From positions 1 to 35,253 of the forward strand of contig CALHCQ010000020.1 in assembly GCA_937936645.1 (NCBI GenBank): 35,253 nt of DNA. The letters run 5' to 3'. The translations under genes were made by a program, and so were the position numbers. Shown piece after piece: positions 27,231 through 35,253 of the stretch. The DNA comes from an uncultured Algibacter sp. (GTDB lineage: Bacteria > Bacteroidota > Bacteroidia > Flavobacteriales > Flavobacteriaceae). Position 1 is the first letter of the stretch, and every line of letters starts with the position of its first letter. Under the pieces are notes generated by a model. It ran no database searches. It was not told where the DNA came from and worked only from the letters and a program-made list of their open reading frames with translations.

Positions 27231-27935
27231 ATGGAAGAACAGAATAAAAAAATATTATTAGTAGAAGATGATCCAAATTTTGGAACCGTATTAAAAGACT
27301 ATTTAATTATGAACGATTACGATGTTGTTCATGCTAAAAATGGGATGGAAGGTTTCGAAAAATTTAAAAGAGATGATTTCGATTTATGTATTTTAGATGT
27401 CATGATGCCGTATAAAGACGGATTTACTTTAGCCAAAGAAATACGAGAAAAAAATACCGATGTACCCATTGTTTTCCTAACAGCAAAAGCAATGAAAGAG
27501 GATGTTTTAAAAGGCTATAAAGTAGGAGCAGACGACTATTTAAACAAACCATTCGATAGTGAGGTTTTATTAATGAAAATTAAGGCTATTATACAACGTA
27601 AAGCTACCGAAACCGTATCCGATAGTAAACAATTTGAATTTAAAATAGGAAGTTTCGATTTAAACTCTAAACTCCGTTTTTTAAAACACAACGGTGACGA
27701 TCCTGTTAAATTGTCTCCTAAAGAAAACGAACTATTACGCTTATTGGCTTTACATGAAAACGATTTAATGCCAAGAGAATTAGCCTTAACAAAAATATGG
27801 AGAGACGATAATTATTTTACTTCTAGAAGTATGGATGTTTATATAGCAAAGCTTCGTAAATATTTAAAATTAGACCCTAAAGTAGAAATATTAAACATAC
27901 ACGGAGAAGGGTTTAGATTAGTTGTAAATGCTTAA
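27231..27935 (+). CDS. OmpR/PhoB-family response regulator
   Basis: ILLVEDDPNFGTVLKDYL, CILDVMMPYKDGF (phospho-Asp), VFLTAK, GADDYLNKPF; C-terminal winged helix. Confidence 0.97.
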   Translation: MEEQNKKILLVEDDPNFGTVLKDYLIMNDYDVVHAKNGMEGFEKFKRDDFDLCILDVMMPYKDGFTLAKEIREKNTDVPIVFLTAKAMKEDVLKGYKVGADDYLNKPFDSEVLLMKIKAIIQRKATETVSDSKQFEFKIGSFDLNSKLRFLKHNGDDPVKLSPKENELLRLLALHENDLMPRELALTKIWRDDNYFTSRSMDVYIAKLRKYLKLDPKVEILNIHGEGFRLVVNA

Positions 27936-27962
27936 TTAAGCACGGTAATAGATATTAGTATT

Positions 27963-28011
27963 AAATAAAACAGTCCTTCAAAGCATCTTGCTTTAAAGGA
28001 CTGTTTTATTT
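27963..28011. terminator. Intrinsic terminator after the response regulator
   Basis: AAATAAAACAGTCCTTcAAAGC-atctt-GCTTTaAAGGACTGTTTTATTT; 16-bp outer and 5-bp inner stem with one mismatch. Confidence 0.93.
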
Positions 28012-28096
28012 AATAGAAGTTAATTTTTTGCTTTAATAATTATAATAAAACGCTTATTTTTACTTTAAGTAAGATTTTTCTATAAAAAAAACACTC

Positions 28097-29251
28097 ATGA
28101 AAATTAGTAAGTATTTATTTGTATTACATATTTTTATAAGCATTGTAACATATGCACAGCAAACTTCCACTAATATTTTAGAAGTTACAAATCCCAATGA
28201 AGCAAATGAAATAGATACAAAAGACACTGTTATTTTTTATGATGTTATATACGAAAAGGAATTAACCGAAGAAGAAAAGGCATCATCATCTTTTATAAAA
28301 GATATTACAGTAACCTTTAATAAAAATAAATTAGTAGAACGCGTGTTTAGAAATACGACACGTTATGAGTCGTATACTGTTTTTGATTATAGTTTAAAAA
28401 AATATTATAAATGTAACGTTACTCGTTCTCAAAAAAGAGCCATTGTTTCTAATTTTAGAACACCTAGCAAAGACGTAGAAAAACAAAACAACTCTGAAAA
28501 AACAATTTTAGATTTACCTTGCGACGAATATGTTACTATTATAGCAGGTAAACCAGTAAAGATGTATGCAACTAAAGCATTTGGACTTCGCTTTGCACAC
28601 AATTATAAAATGGATGGTTTTCTATTAGATTATTATGCTTACAATAAAAAACTAGGAAAATACAGGGTGGTAGCTAAAAAAATAGAACACCTTAATATAC
28701 CTGCATCATACTATTCTTTAAATGGTTTTGATGTAATGAATAAAGAGGCGTATAAGAAACTGAGGTCTGAGTCTAGAAAGAACTATGAAGAGAGAAAAAG
28801 TAAATACAATAAAATTGCAGATAAGCTAATAGACAAGAAAAAACCTGTATACAGTACTAAAACAATAATCAATAAGAAAATATCTAGTAAAAAAATGCTG
28901 GGTAAAGTTGTTGTTTTAAATTTCTGGTATACCACTTGCCCACCATGTAAAAAAGAGATTCCGTTATTAAATAAATTAAAGCATAAGTATAAGAATAAGG
29001 ATGTTGAGTTTATAGCTTTTGCATTGGATGAAGAGTATAAGTTAGCCAATTTTTTATTAAAAAACAGGTTCGATTATGATATGGTGTCTGATGCTAGATG
29101 GTTAAAGGAAAAGTTTCAAATACAAGCCTATCCAACAAATATCATTATAGATAAAAAGGGGAAAATTCAATTTTACGATGTTGGTTACAAATCCACCATT
29201 TTAGATAAAATGTCTTATGAAATTGATCAATTACTAGCACAAAAAATATAA
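28097..29251 (+). CDS. TlpA-like thioredoxin-fold protein with a long N-terminal extension
   Basis: Signal peptide MKISKYLFVLHIFISIVTYAQ; GKVVVLNFWYTTCPPCKKEIPLLNKLKHKYK (CPPC); AYPTNIIIDKKGKI (cis-Pro loop). Confidence 0.92.
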   Translation: MKISKYLFVLHIFISIVTYAQQTSTNILEVTNPNEANEIDTKDTVIFYDVIYEKELTEEEKASSSFIKDITVTFNKNKLVERVFRNTTRYESYTVFDYSLKKYYKCNVTRSQKRAIVSNFRTPSKDVEKQNNSEKTILDLPCDEYVTIIAGKPVKMYATKAFGLRFAHNYKMDGFLLDYYAYNKKLGKYRVVAKKIEHLNIPASYYSLNGFDVMNKEAYKKLRSESRKNYEERKSKYNKIADKLIDKKKPVYSTKTIINKKISSKKMLGKVVVLNFWYTTCPPCKKEIPLLNKLKHKYKNKDVEFIAFALDEEYKLANFLLKNRFDYDMVSDARWLKEKFQIQAYPTNIIIDKKGKIQFYDVGYKSTILDKMSYEIDQLLAQKI

Positions 29252-29258
29252 TTAAAAT

Positions 29259-29293
29259 AAAAACCCTCGATAATAAAATTATCGAGGGTTTTT
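29259..29293. terminator. Bidirectional intrinsic terminator between convergent tlpA-like and DJ-1-like genes
   Basis: AAAAACCCTCGATAAT-aaa-ATTATCGAGGGTTTTT, 16-bp perfect stem. Confidence 0.95.
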
Positions 29294-29317
29294 GTTTTTT
29301 ACAGTTGTGTTGAGCTT

Positions 29318-29998
29318 TTAGTTTAATTGCTTAATTAAAAGATTAGCAACACGTTCAGACGATGCTGGGTTTTGTCCAGTAATTAATAAATTATCTTGTA
29401 CAGCATAAGGTTGCCAGTCTGCTTCTTTAGAGTATATACCGCCATTTTTTGTTAACATATCCTCGACTAAAAAAGGAACAATATTTGTTAATTGTACAGC
29501 ATCTTCCTCAGTGTTAGTAAAGCCTGTTACTTTTTTACCTTTAACAAGGTAATTTCCGTTTTCTGTTTTTGTGTGTTTAAATATTGCAGGCGCATGGCAC
29601 ACAGCTGCTACAGGTTTATTGTTACTATAAAAATCTTCTATAAGTTTTATAGATGTTTTATTTTCTGCCAAATCCCATAAAGGCCCGTGACCACCGGGAT
29701 AAAATACAGCATCAAAATCGGTGTGATTTATAGTGTCTAACTTATTTGTATGCGCTATTAAATTTTGAGTTTCTGTATCCTTGTTATAACGCACGGTTGC
29801 AGGTGTTTCAAAGTCTGGCTCATTACTTTTTGGGTCTATTGGTGCCTGTCCTCCTTTAGGCGTTGCAATGGTTATGTTAATGCCTTTGTCTTTAAGTAGG
29901 TAGTAAGGTGCAGCAAATTCTTCAATCCAAAAACCTGTTTTTTGTCCTGTATCTCCTAGAGCGTCATGACTAGTTAGTACAAATAATACTTTTTTCAT
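29318..29998 (-). CDS. DJ-1/PfpI family (type 1 glutamine amidotransferase-like) protein
   Basis: FYPGGHGPLWDLAEN and PVAAVCHAPAIF nucleophile-elbow Cys. Confidence 0.95.
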   Translation of the reverse strand: MKKVLFVLTSHDALGDTGQKTGFWIEEFAAPYYLLKDKGINITIATPKGGQAPIDPKSNEPDFETPATVRYNKDTETQNLIAHTNKLDTINHTDFDAVFYPGGHGPLWDLAENKTSIKLIEDFYSNNKPVAAVCHAPAIFKHTKTENGNYLVKGKKVTGFTNTEEDAVQLTNIVPFLVEDMLTKNGGIYSKEADWQPYAVQDNLLITGQNPASSERVANLLIKQLN

Positions 29999-30089
29999 TT
30001 TAAATGTTTTTAAGAGGTTTAGTGTATTTTATATAACACTAAATTACTTAAGACTGCATTTAATAAAAATGATGTATGATATTAAAAAG

Positions 30090-30656
30090 TTAGGTTTTTG
30101 GGATATCTTTTCTTATTCTACTTAAGCTTTCTTTTGTAATACCTAAATAAGATGCTACATGATAATTTTTTACATTTTGCTCTATATTTGGGTATTTGGA
30201 AATAAAATTTAAGTATCGTGTTGTAGCGGTTTGGTATAAACTATCTAGTATTCGTTTTTGGAAGCTAGCAAATGCATTTTCCATTTTTTTTCTAAAGAAA
30301 GATTCTAGTCCCGGAATTTCTAAATATAATTTCTCGGTATCTTGCCTTGATATTCTGTAAACTATAGCATCTTGTATACATTCTATATTCATAATAGATT
30401 GAGATGTACTAAAATAAGCCGTATAGTCGCTTGTCCACCAATCTTTAATGGCAAATTGTATGGTATGGTCTTTTCCATTATCATCCATAAAAAAAGTTCT
30501 TAAGCAGCCACTAAACACGTAATATTGATATGTTACTTTGGTGTCAGATTTTAGTAATAAATCGCCTTTTTTTAGATGAATTTCCTTAAAAGTATTTTCT
30601 AATAATACCTTGTCTTTTTCTGTTAACTGAAGCGATGTAAAGTGATTTAAAATCAT
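30090..30656 (-). CDS. Crp/Fnr-family transcriptional regulator
   Basis: cNMP-like N-terminal half (HLKKGDLLLKSDTKVTYQYYVFSGCLRTFF); C-terminal HTH NVKNYHVASYLGITKESLSRIRKDI. Confidence 0.92.
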   Translation of the reverse strand: MILNHFTSLQLTEKDKVLLENTFKEIHLKKGDLLLKSDTKVTYQYYVFSGCLRTFFMDDNGKDHTIQFAIKDWWTSDYTAYFSTSQSIMNIECIQDAIVYRISRQDTEKLYLEIPGLESFFRKKMENAFASFQKRILDSLYQTATTRYLNFISKYPNIEQNVKNYHVASYLGITKESLSRIRKDIPKT

Positions 30657-30742
30657 TCGTGTTTTTGTTTAATAAAGAAGTATACCTGTTTTATTTTTCA
30701 AATATTTATAGTACGTAATATATTTTTTGGGATAAAACGTTA

Positions 30743-31492
30743 TTAAATAATTTTTTTAATGACTCTTAATTTATGGGTGTGTATATTCTTTTCGCTATTA
30801 TAGATACCAGAGTGGTCTAATCGATCTATTCTTACCTTACCATGGGCATGTATTATGTAGTTATCTTTCATTATAATACCTACGTGTATAATATCGCCTT
30901 CATTGTTATCAAAAAAAGCTAAGTCACCAGGCTCGCTTTCTTCAATAAAACTTAAAGCTTCACCCTGTGTGGCTTGTTGCGAGGCATCTCGTAATAATTT
31001 ATATCCGTTAAGCTTGTAAACCATTTGTGTAAAGCCAGAGCAATCTATACCAAATGGCGATTTACCACCCCATAAATAAGGTGTGTTTAAATATAAAAAC
31101 GCTGTTTTAATAAGGTTGTTTTTAGAGTTACTTCCTTTAAAAGCTTCTCCGTCGTATTGGTGTTCTAGTAACTCGAGACCGTTAAGTGTAGAGCCTAATA
31201 CGATAGAGTGTAATTGTTTGTTTTTATCTTCTATAAATTCGACTAAATCTTGAGATGTTATGGGGGTCTCTTTTTGCAATGTTTGGTATTGCAATTTATT
31301 AATTTCTAGATACTGTTTGTTATCTATCCAGCCTTCATAATTATCAAAAGCAAGTCTTATTTTACTCCAATTTTTACGCTGTTCTAATACTTTAAAAAAA
31401 TCACCATATAGTACTTGCGATACCAATTCTGTTTTATCAGATGGATCGATTCTTAGAGGTACTAAACTTATATTACAAATACCGTACTGCAT
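30743..31492 (-). CDS. NlpC/P60 (C40) peptidase with N-terminal SH3-like region
   Basis: FLYLNTPYLWGGKSPFGIDCSGFTQMVYKLNG (Cys); EPGDLAFFDNNEGDIIHVGIIMKDNYIIHAHGKVRID (His). Confidence 0.95.
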   Translation of the reverse strand: MQYGICNISLVPLRIDPSDKTELVSQVLYGDFFKVLEQRKNWSKIRLAFDNYEGWIDNKQYLEINKLQYQTLQKETPITSQDLVEFIEDKNKQLHSIVLGSTLNGLELLEHQYDGEAFKGSNSKNNLIKTAFLYLNTPYLWGGKSPFGIDCSGFTQMVYKLNGYKLLRDASQQATQGEALSFIEESEPGDLAFFDNNEGDIIHVGIIMKDNYIIHAHGKVRIDRLDHSGIYNSEKNIHTHKLRVIKKII

Positions 31493-31501
31493 TTTAATAA
31501 C

Positions 31502-32680
31502 TTAATTGCGTTCTATAATAATTGCAGAAGCTCCGCCGCCGCCGTTACATATGGCAGCTGCTCCAGTTTTTGCGTTGTTTTGCTTTAATACACTTAATAA
31601 AGTAATTAAAATGCGAGCTCCAGAGCATCCTAATGGGTGGCCAAGAGCTACAGCGCCTCCATGAACATTTACATGTTTAGGGTTAAGACCAAGTAGTTTC
31701 ATGTTTGCTAGACTTACTACAGAGAAGGCTTCGTTTATTTCAAAGTAATCAATATTATTTAATGTTAGATTTGCTTTTTTTAAGGCCTTTGGTAAAGCTA
31801 TAGCCGGAGCAGTTGTAAACCATTCTGGTGCATGAGCAGCATCAGCATAACCTTTTATTTCTGCCAATGTAGGTAGTTTTAGTGCTTTTGCTTTTTCTTT
31901 ACTCATTAAAATAATAGCAGCAGCACCGTCGTTTATTGTAGATGCATTTGCAGCTGTAACAGTACCTGTTTTAGTAAAGGCAGGACGTAATTCGGGAATT
32001 TTTTCTAGCCTTAAATTTTTAAATTCCTCGTCCGTATCTATAACAAGATCGTCCCCTTTACGTTGCGGTACTTTTACAGGTACTACCTCTTCATTAAATT
32101 TACCTTGTTCCCATGCGGTTTGAGCACGTTTGTAAGACGCTATGGCGTAGGCATCCTGTTCTTGTCTTGTAATATGGTATTTTTCTGCACAAGCATCGGC
32201 ATAAATACCCATAGCTTCATTGCTATAAGCATCACTTAATCCATCTTTTTGCATACCATCTATAAAACTGGTATTTCCAAATTTTTTACCTTGCCTAAGG
32301 TGTACATAATGAGGAATTAAACTCATGTTTTCCATGCCACCTGCAATTATAATATCGGCATCACCTAAAGCAATGGCTTGGGCAGCTTGAGTTATGGCTT
32401 TCATGCCAGAAGCACAAACCTTATTAACAGTGGTACATGGTACTGTATTTGGTATACCTGCATAAATAGCCGCTTGCCTTGCAGTGGCTTGACCGGCATT
32501 GGCCTGTACAACATGGCCCATAATAACTTCGTCTACAAGGTTGGCATCTAGATTAATTTTTTCTAGAGCACCTTGTATTGCTACAGCGGCAAGTTTTGGA
32601 GCAGGAATCGTAGATAATCCACCCATAAAACTTCCTATTGGAGTTCTTGCTACCGATACAATAACGACGTCTTTACTCAT
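31502..32680 (-). CDS. Acetyl-CoA C-acetyltransferase (thiolase)
   Basis: VNKVCASGMKAITQAAQAI (acyl Cys), NGGGGASAII, GGAVALGHPLGCSGARI. Confidence 0.97.
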   Translation of the reverse strand: MSKDVVIVSVARTPIGSFMGGLSTIPAPKLAAVAIQGALEKINLDANLVDEVIMGHVVQANAGQATARQAAIYAGIPNTVPCTTVNKVCASGMKAITQAAQAIALGDADIIIAGGMENMSLIPHYVHLRQGKKFGNTSFIDGMQKDGLSDAYSNEAMGIYADACAEKYHITRQEQDAYAIASYKRAQTAWEQGKFNEEVVPVKVPQRKGDDLVIDTDEEFKNLRLEKIPELRPAFTKTGTVTAANASTINDGAAAIILMSKEKAKALKLPTLAEIKGYADAAHAPEWFTTAPAIALPKALKKANLTLNNIDYFEINEAFSVVSLANMKLLGLNPKHVNVHGGAVALGHPLGCSGARILITLLSVLKQNNAKTGAAAICNGGGGASAIIIERN

Positions 32681-32759
32681 GTTTGGGGCTTTTAATTACT
32701 ATAAGCGAAAATAATGATTTTTTAATAGAAAATGATAGTATACTATTTTATAAAATAAC

Positions 32760-32787
32760 TTGAGCGGCTATAAATTTGTTACATTTG
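32760..32787 (+). promoter_or_regulatory. Bacteroidetes-type promoter TTG-N17-TACATTTG
   Basis: TTG at 32760-32762, 17-bp spacer, TACATTTG at 32780-32787; ATG at 32805. Confidence 0.7.
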
Positions 32788-32804
32788 AAAATAATATTTT
32801 TACA

Positions 32805-34853
32805 ATGAAAGATTTTATAAATAAACTATATAGAAATCATGCTTTAATTTATAAAGGCTTATTGTTTGTATGTACCACTATTTTTATTGTTTACTTATTT
32901 CCTAAAAATGGTAAGTTTAAGTATAATTTCGAGAAAGGTAAACCTTGGCAATCCGAGAGTTTATATGCGCCTTTTAGTTTTGCTATAAAAAAATCTGAAA
33001 ACGATATAGATAAAGAAAAAAAGCAAATAGTTAACGAGGTGCCTCTTTATTTTAATATAAATAAAGCTATTAAAAATGAAGTTCATTTAAAATACAGAAA
33101 TCAGTTTCAAAATATGTCTATAGATAGTATTTCTAAACCTAATTTAGAAAAACTATATGCTTCTGGTCAAGCCATTCTAGATAGACTTTATACATATGGT
33201 ATTTTAGTAGAAAATTACGATTTCTACAATACAAAATCTGTTGTTATATTAGATAATCGCGTAAAGAAAGCCAGTACTACTTTTAGCAATTTAGTACGCC
33301 AAGAACAGGTTTCTACTATAATTTCTAGGTATTTAAGTGCGAATGATTTATCAGCTTATAAAACCCCGTTAACCTCTTTGTTTTTTGATATAGTAGAGCC
33401 TAATTTGGTTTTCGACAAGGCCTTTTCTAACAAAGCCCTACAGGAAGAGCTAAACAAAGTGTCTTATGTTTATGGCAGTGTGGAAAAAGAAAGTTTAATT
33501 ATTTCTAAAAACGAAGTTGTAGAAGGCGATAAATATCAAAAATTAAAATCGTTACAACTGGAGTTCGAATCTAAAGTATGGAGTGGCACTAATTATCATT
33601 GGATTCTTTTTGCCTATACCTTATTGGTGTCTTTAGCTTTATTAATGCTTTTATTATTTTTAAGGAAGTATAGAAAATCGGTGTTCGAAAACAATACTAA
33701 AGTAACATTTATATTCTTTAACGTTTTGTTAATGATATCTATAACAACGCTGGTTATTAATTTTAACTCTCAGTACCTTTATGTTGTACCTATATGCATA
33801 CTGCCATTAATATTTAAAGCGTTTTTCGATGCTAGGTTAGGTTTGTTTACACACGTTATTACCGTTTTGTTATTAGGGTTTATAGTGCCTAATAATTACG
33901 AGTATATGTTTTTACAAATTATAGCAGGTATTGTTACGGTTTTAACGGTGTCAGAATTGTACAAACGTGCCAATTTATTTATTTCTGTTGGACAAATAAC
34001 ACTGATATACATTATTGCATATTTTGCTTTTTTTGTTATACATGAAGGAAGTATAGAAAAATTAAATTTTAACACCTTTTTACTTTTTATACTTGGAGGC
34101 TTGGCAACTTTATTTGTGCAACCTTTAATATATATTTACGAAAAGCTATTCGGTTTGGTGTCTGATGTATCTCTTTTAGAATTATCAGATACAAATTCAA
34201 AATTATTAAAAGAACTTGCAGATCAATCGCCTGGTACATTTCATCATTCGCTAAATGTTGCAAATTTAGCAGAAGCCTCTGCAAACGAAATTGGAGCTAA
34301 CGCTATGTTGGCTAGAGTAGGGGCGCTTTATCATGATATTGGTAAAATGAAAAATGCCAATTACTTTACAGAAAACCAAGCGACAGGTAAAAATCCACAC
34401 GACGAACTAACAGCTAAAGAAAGTGCAAAAATTATTATAGACCATGTTATAAATGGCATAGAAATAGCCAGAAGAAATAATTTACCAGACCGTGTTGTCG
34501 ATTTTATAAGAACCCACCATGGTAATAGTGTGGTTTATTATTTTTACATGAAAGAAAAAGAAATAAACGAAACAGTAGATCGTAGTTTTTTTAGTTACCC
34601 AGGGCCTAAACCTTTTAGTAAAGAGACCGCTATATTAATGATGTGCGATAGTGTAGAGGCTGCCTCTAAAAGTTTAAAAAATCCTACCTCTACAAAAATA
34701 GATTTGTTTGTAGAAAAAATTATAAATAAACAAATAGAAGCGGGGCAGTTTTTAAATGCAGATATAACTTTTAAAGAAATAGAATCTATAAAAAAAGTGC
34801 TAAAGCGCAAGCTTGCAAATATTTATCATTTACGAATAGAATATCCTGAATAA
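32805..34853 (+). CDS. PgpH-like 7TM-HD domain protein (predicted cyclic-dinucleotide phosphodiesterase); start revised from 32760 to 32805
   Basis: N-terminal TM plus extracellular region, multiple TMs, QSPGTFHHSLNVANLAEASANEIGANAMLARVGALYHDIGKM (HD), RTHHGNSVVYYFY. Confidence 0.93.
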   Translation: MKDFINKLYRNHALIYKGLLFVCTTIFIVYLFPKNGKFKYNFEKGKPWQSESLYAPFSFAIKKSENDIDKEKKQIVNEVPLYFNINKAIKNEVHLKYRNQFQNMSIDSISKPNLEKLYASGQAILDRLYTYGILVENYDFYNTKSVVILDNRVKKASTTFSNLVRQEQVSTIISRYLSANDLSAYKTPLTSLFFDIVEPNLVFDKAFSNKALQEELNKVSYVYGSVEKESLIISKNEVVEGDKYQKLKSLQLEFESKVWSGTNYHWILFAYTLLVSLALLMLLLFLRKYRKSVFENNTKVTFIFFNVLLMISITTLVINFNSQYLYVVPICILPLIFKAFFDARLGLFTHVITVLLLGFIVPNNYEYMFLQIIAGIVTVLTVSELYKRANLFISVGQITLIYIIAYFAFFVIHEGSIEKLNFNTFLLFILGGLATLFVQPLIYIYEKLFGLVSDVSLLELSDTNSKLLKELADQSPGTFHHSLNVANLAEASANEIGANAMLARVGALYHDIGKMKNANYFTENQATGKNPHDELTAKESAKIIIDHVINGIEIARRNNLPDRVVDFIRTHHGNSVVYYFYMKEKEINETVDRSFFSYPGPKPFSKETAILMMCDSVEAASKSLKNPTSTKIDLFVEKIINKQIEAGQFLNADITFKEIESIKKVLKRKLANIYHLRIEYPE

Positions 34854-34880
34854 TTTTTTTAAAAAAATATAAAAAAAGTG

Positions 34881-34910
34881 TTGTAATACTCAAACATTGT
34901 GTTATATTTG
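34881..34910 (+). promoter_or_regulatory. Bacteroidetes-type promoter TTG-N19-TATATTTG for the tRNA cluster
   Basis: TTG 34881-34883, 19-bp spacer, TATATTTG 34903-34910; first tRNA starts at 34947. Confidence 0.8.
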
Positions 34911-34946
34911 CACCCGCAATAAAATGCTAACGTTCATTAAGAATAA

Positions 34947-35030
34947 GGAGAGGTGCCAGAGTGGTAATGGAGCAGATTGCTAATCTGTCGACGGGTAACT
35001 GTCGCCAGGGTTCGAGTCCCTGTCTCTCCG
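34947..35030 (+). tRNA. tRNA-Ser(GCT)
   Basis: Acceptor GGAGAGG/TCTCTCC, anticodon arm GCAGA-TTGCTAA-TCTGT, long variable arm CGAC...GTCG, T-arm CAGGGTTCGAGTCCCTG; no encoded CCA. Confidence 0.96.
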
Positions 35031-35074
35031 CAAAGATATTACTTAAAATAGTATACATGCTATTTTATTTTACT

Positions 35075-35149
35075 CGGGGTGTAGCGTAGCCCGGTTATCG
35101 CGCCACGTTTGGGACGTGGAGGCCGCAGGTTCGAATCCTGCCACCCCGA
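35075..35149 (+). tRNA. tRNA-Pro(TGG)
   Basis: Acceptor CGGGGTG/CACCCCG, anticodon arm CCACG-TTTGGGA-CGTGG, T-arm GCAGGTTCGAATCCTGC; no encoded CCA. Confidence 0.97.
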
Positions 35150-35178
35150 CACAGTTGTCGTAACAACTTTAAAATTAC

Positions 35179-35252
35179 GGGCTCTTAGCTCAGCTGGATA
35201 GAGCACCTCCCTTCTAAGGAGGCGGTCGAAGGTTCGAATCCTTCAGGGCTCA
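35179..35252 (+). tRNA. tRNA-Arg(TCT)
   Basis: Acceptor GGGCTCT/AGGGCTC with wobbles, anticodon arm CCTCC-CTTCTAA-GGAGG, T-arm GAAGGTTCGAATCCTTC; ends at the window edge. Confidence 0.96.
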
Positions 35253-35253
35253 C

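Noticed and set aside
34854-34867. TTTTTTTAAAAAAA after the PgpH-like gene as a terminator
   Set aside because: Pure A/T palindrome with no loop; too weak to call an intrinsic terminator without RNA data.

Overview
This is an AT-rich chromosomal window from a member of the Bacteroidetes, most likely Flavobacteriaceae. The assignment rests on TAnnTTTG -7 promoter boxes, the family content, and gene linkages such as bamD-rpoZ-coaBC-DUF4835-recN. It is gene-dense and mostly housekeeping. Readable functions are: envelope and peptidoglycan (DegP/HtrA, DapF, DapA, MltG, a lysozyme-like protein, BamD, an NlpC/P60 peptidase); replication and repair (DnaA, LigA, RecN); cofactors (RibD, CoaBC, CoaE); FabI; a thiolase; a histidine kinase/response regulator pair; a YbbR-domain protein; a PgpH-like 7TM-HD protein; and a terminal tRNA cluster Ser(GCT)-Pro(TGG)-Arg(TCT). 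I found no CRISPR array, transposon, prophage or defence island, and no convincing new multi-gene system. The most interesting accessory segment is about 21.8-23.1 kb. It holds a LOV-like PAS/AraC regulator that lacks the photoactive Cys, divergent from a 73-aa stand-alone sigma-70 region-4-like protein, followed by a perfect 19-bp inverted repeat overlapping the promoter of a glycosyltransferase operon. Other points are four genes whose -7 box lies so close to the start codon that the mRNA should be leaderless, phased TTTTAACG repeats between degP and dapF, an intrinsic terminator embedded in an antisense coding end, and two likely start-codon corrections (dnaA and the pgpH-like gene). All family calls are from reading motifs; no searches were run.
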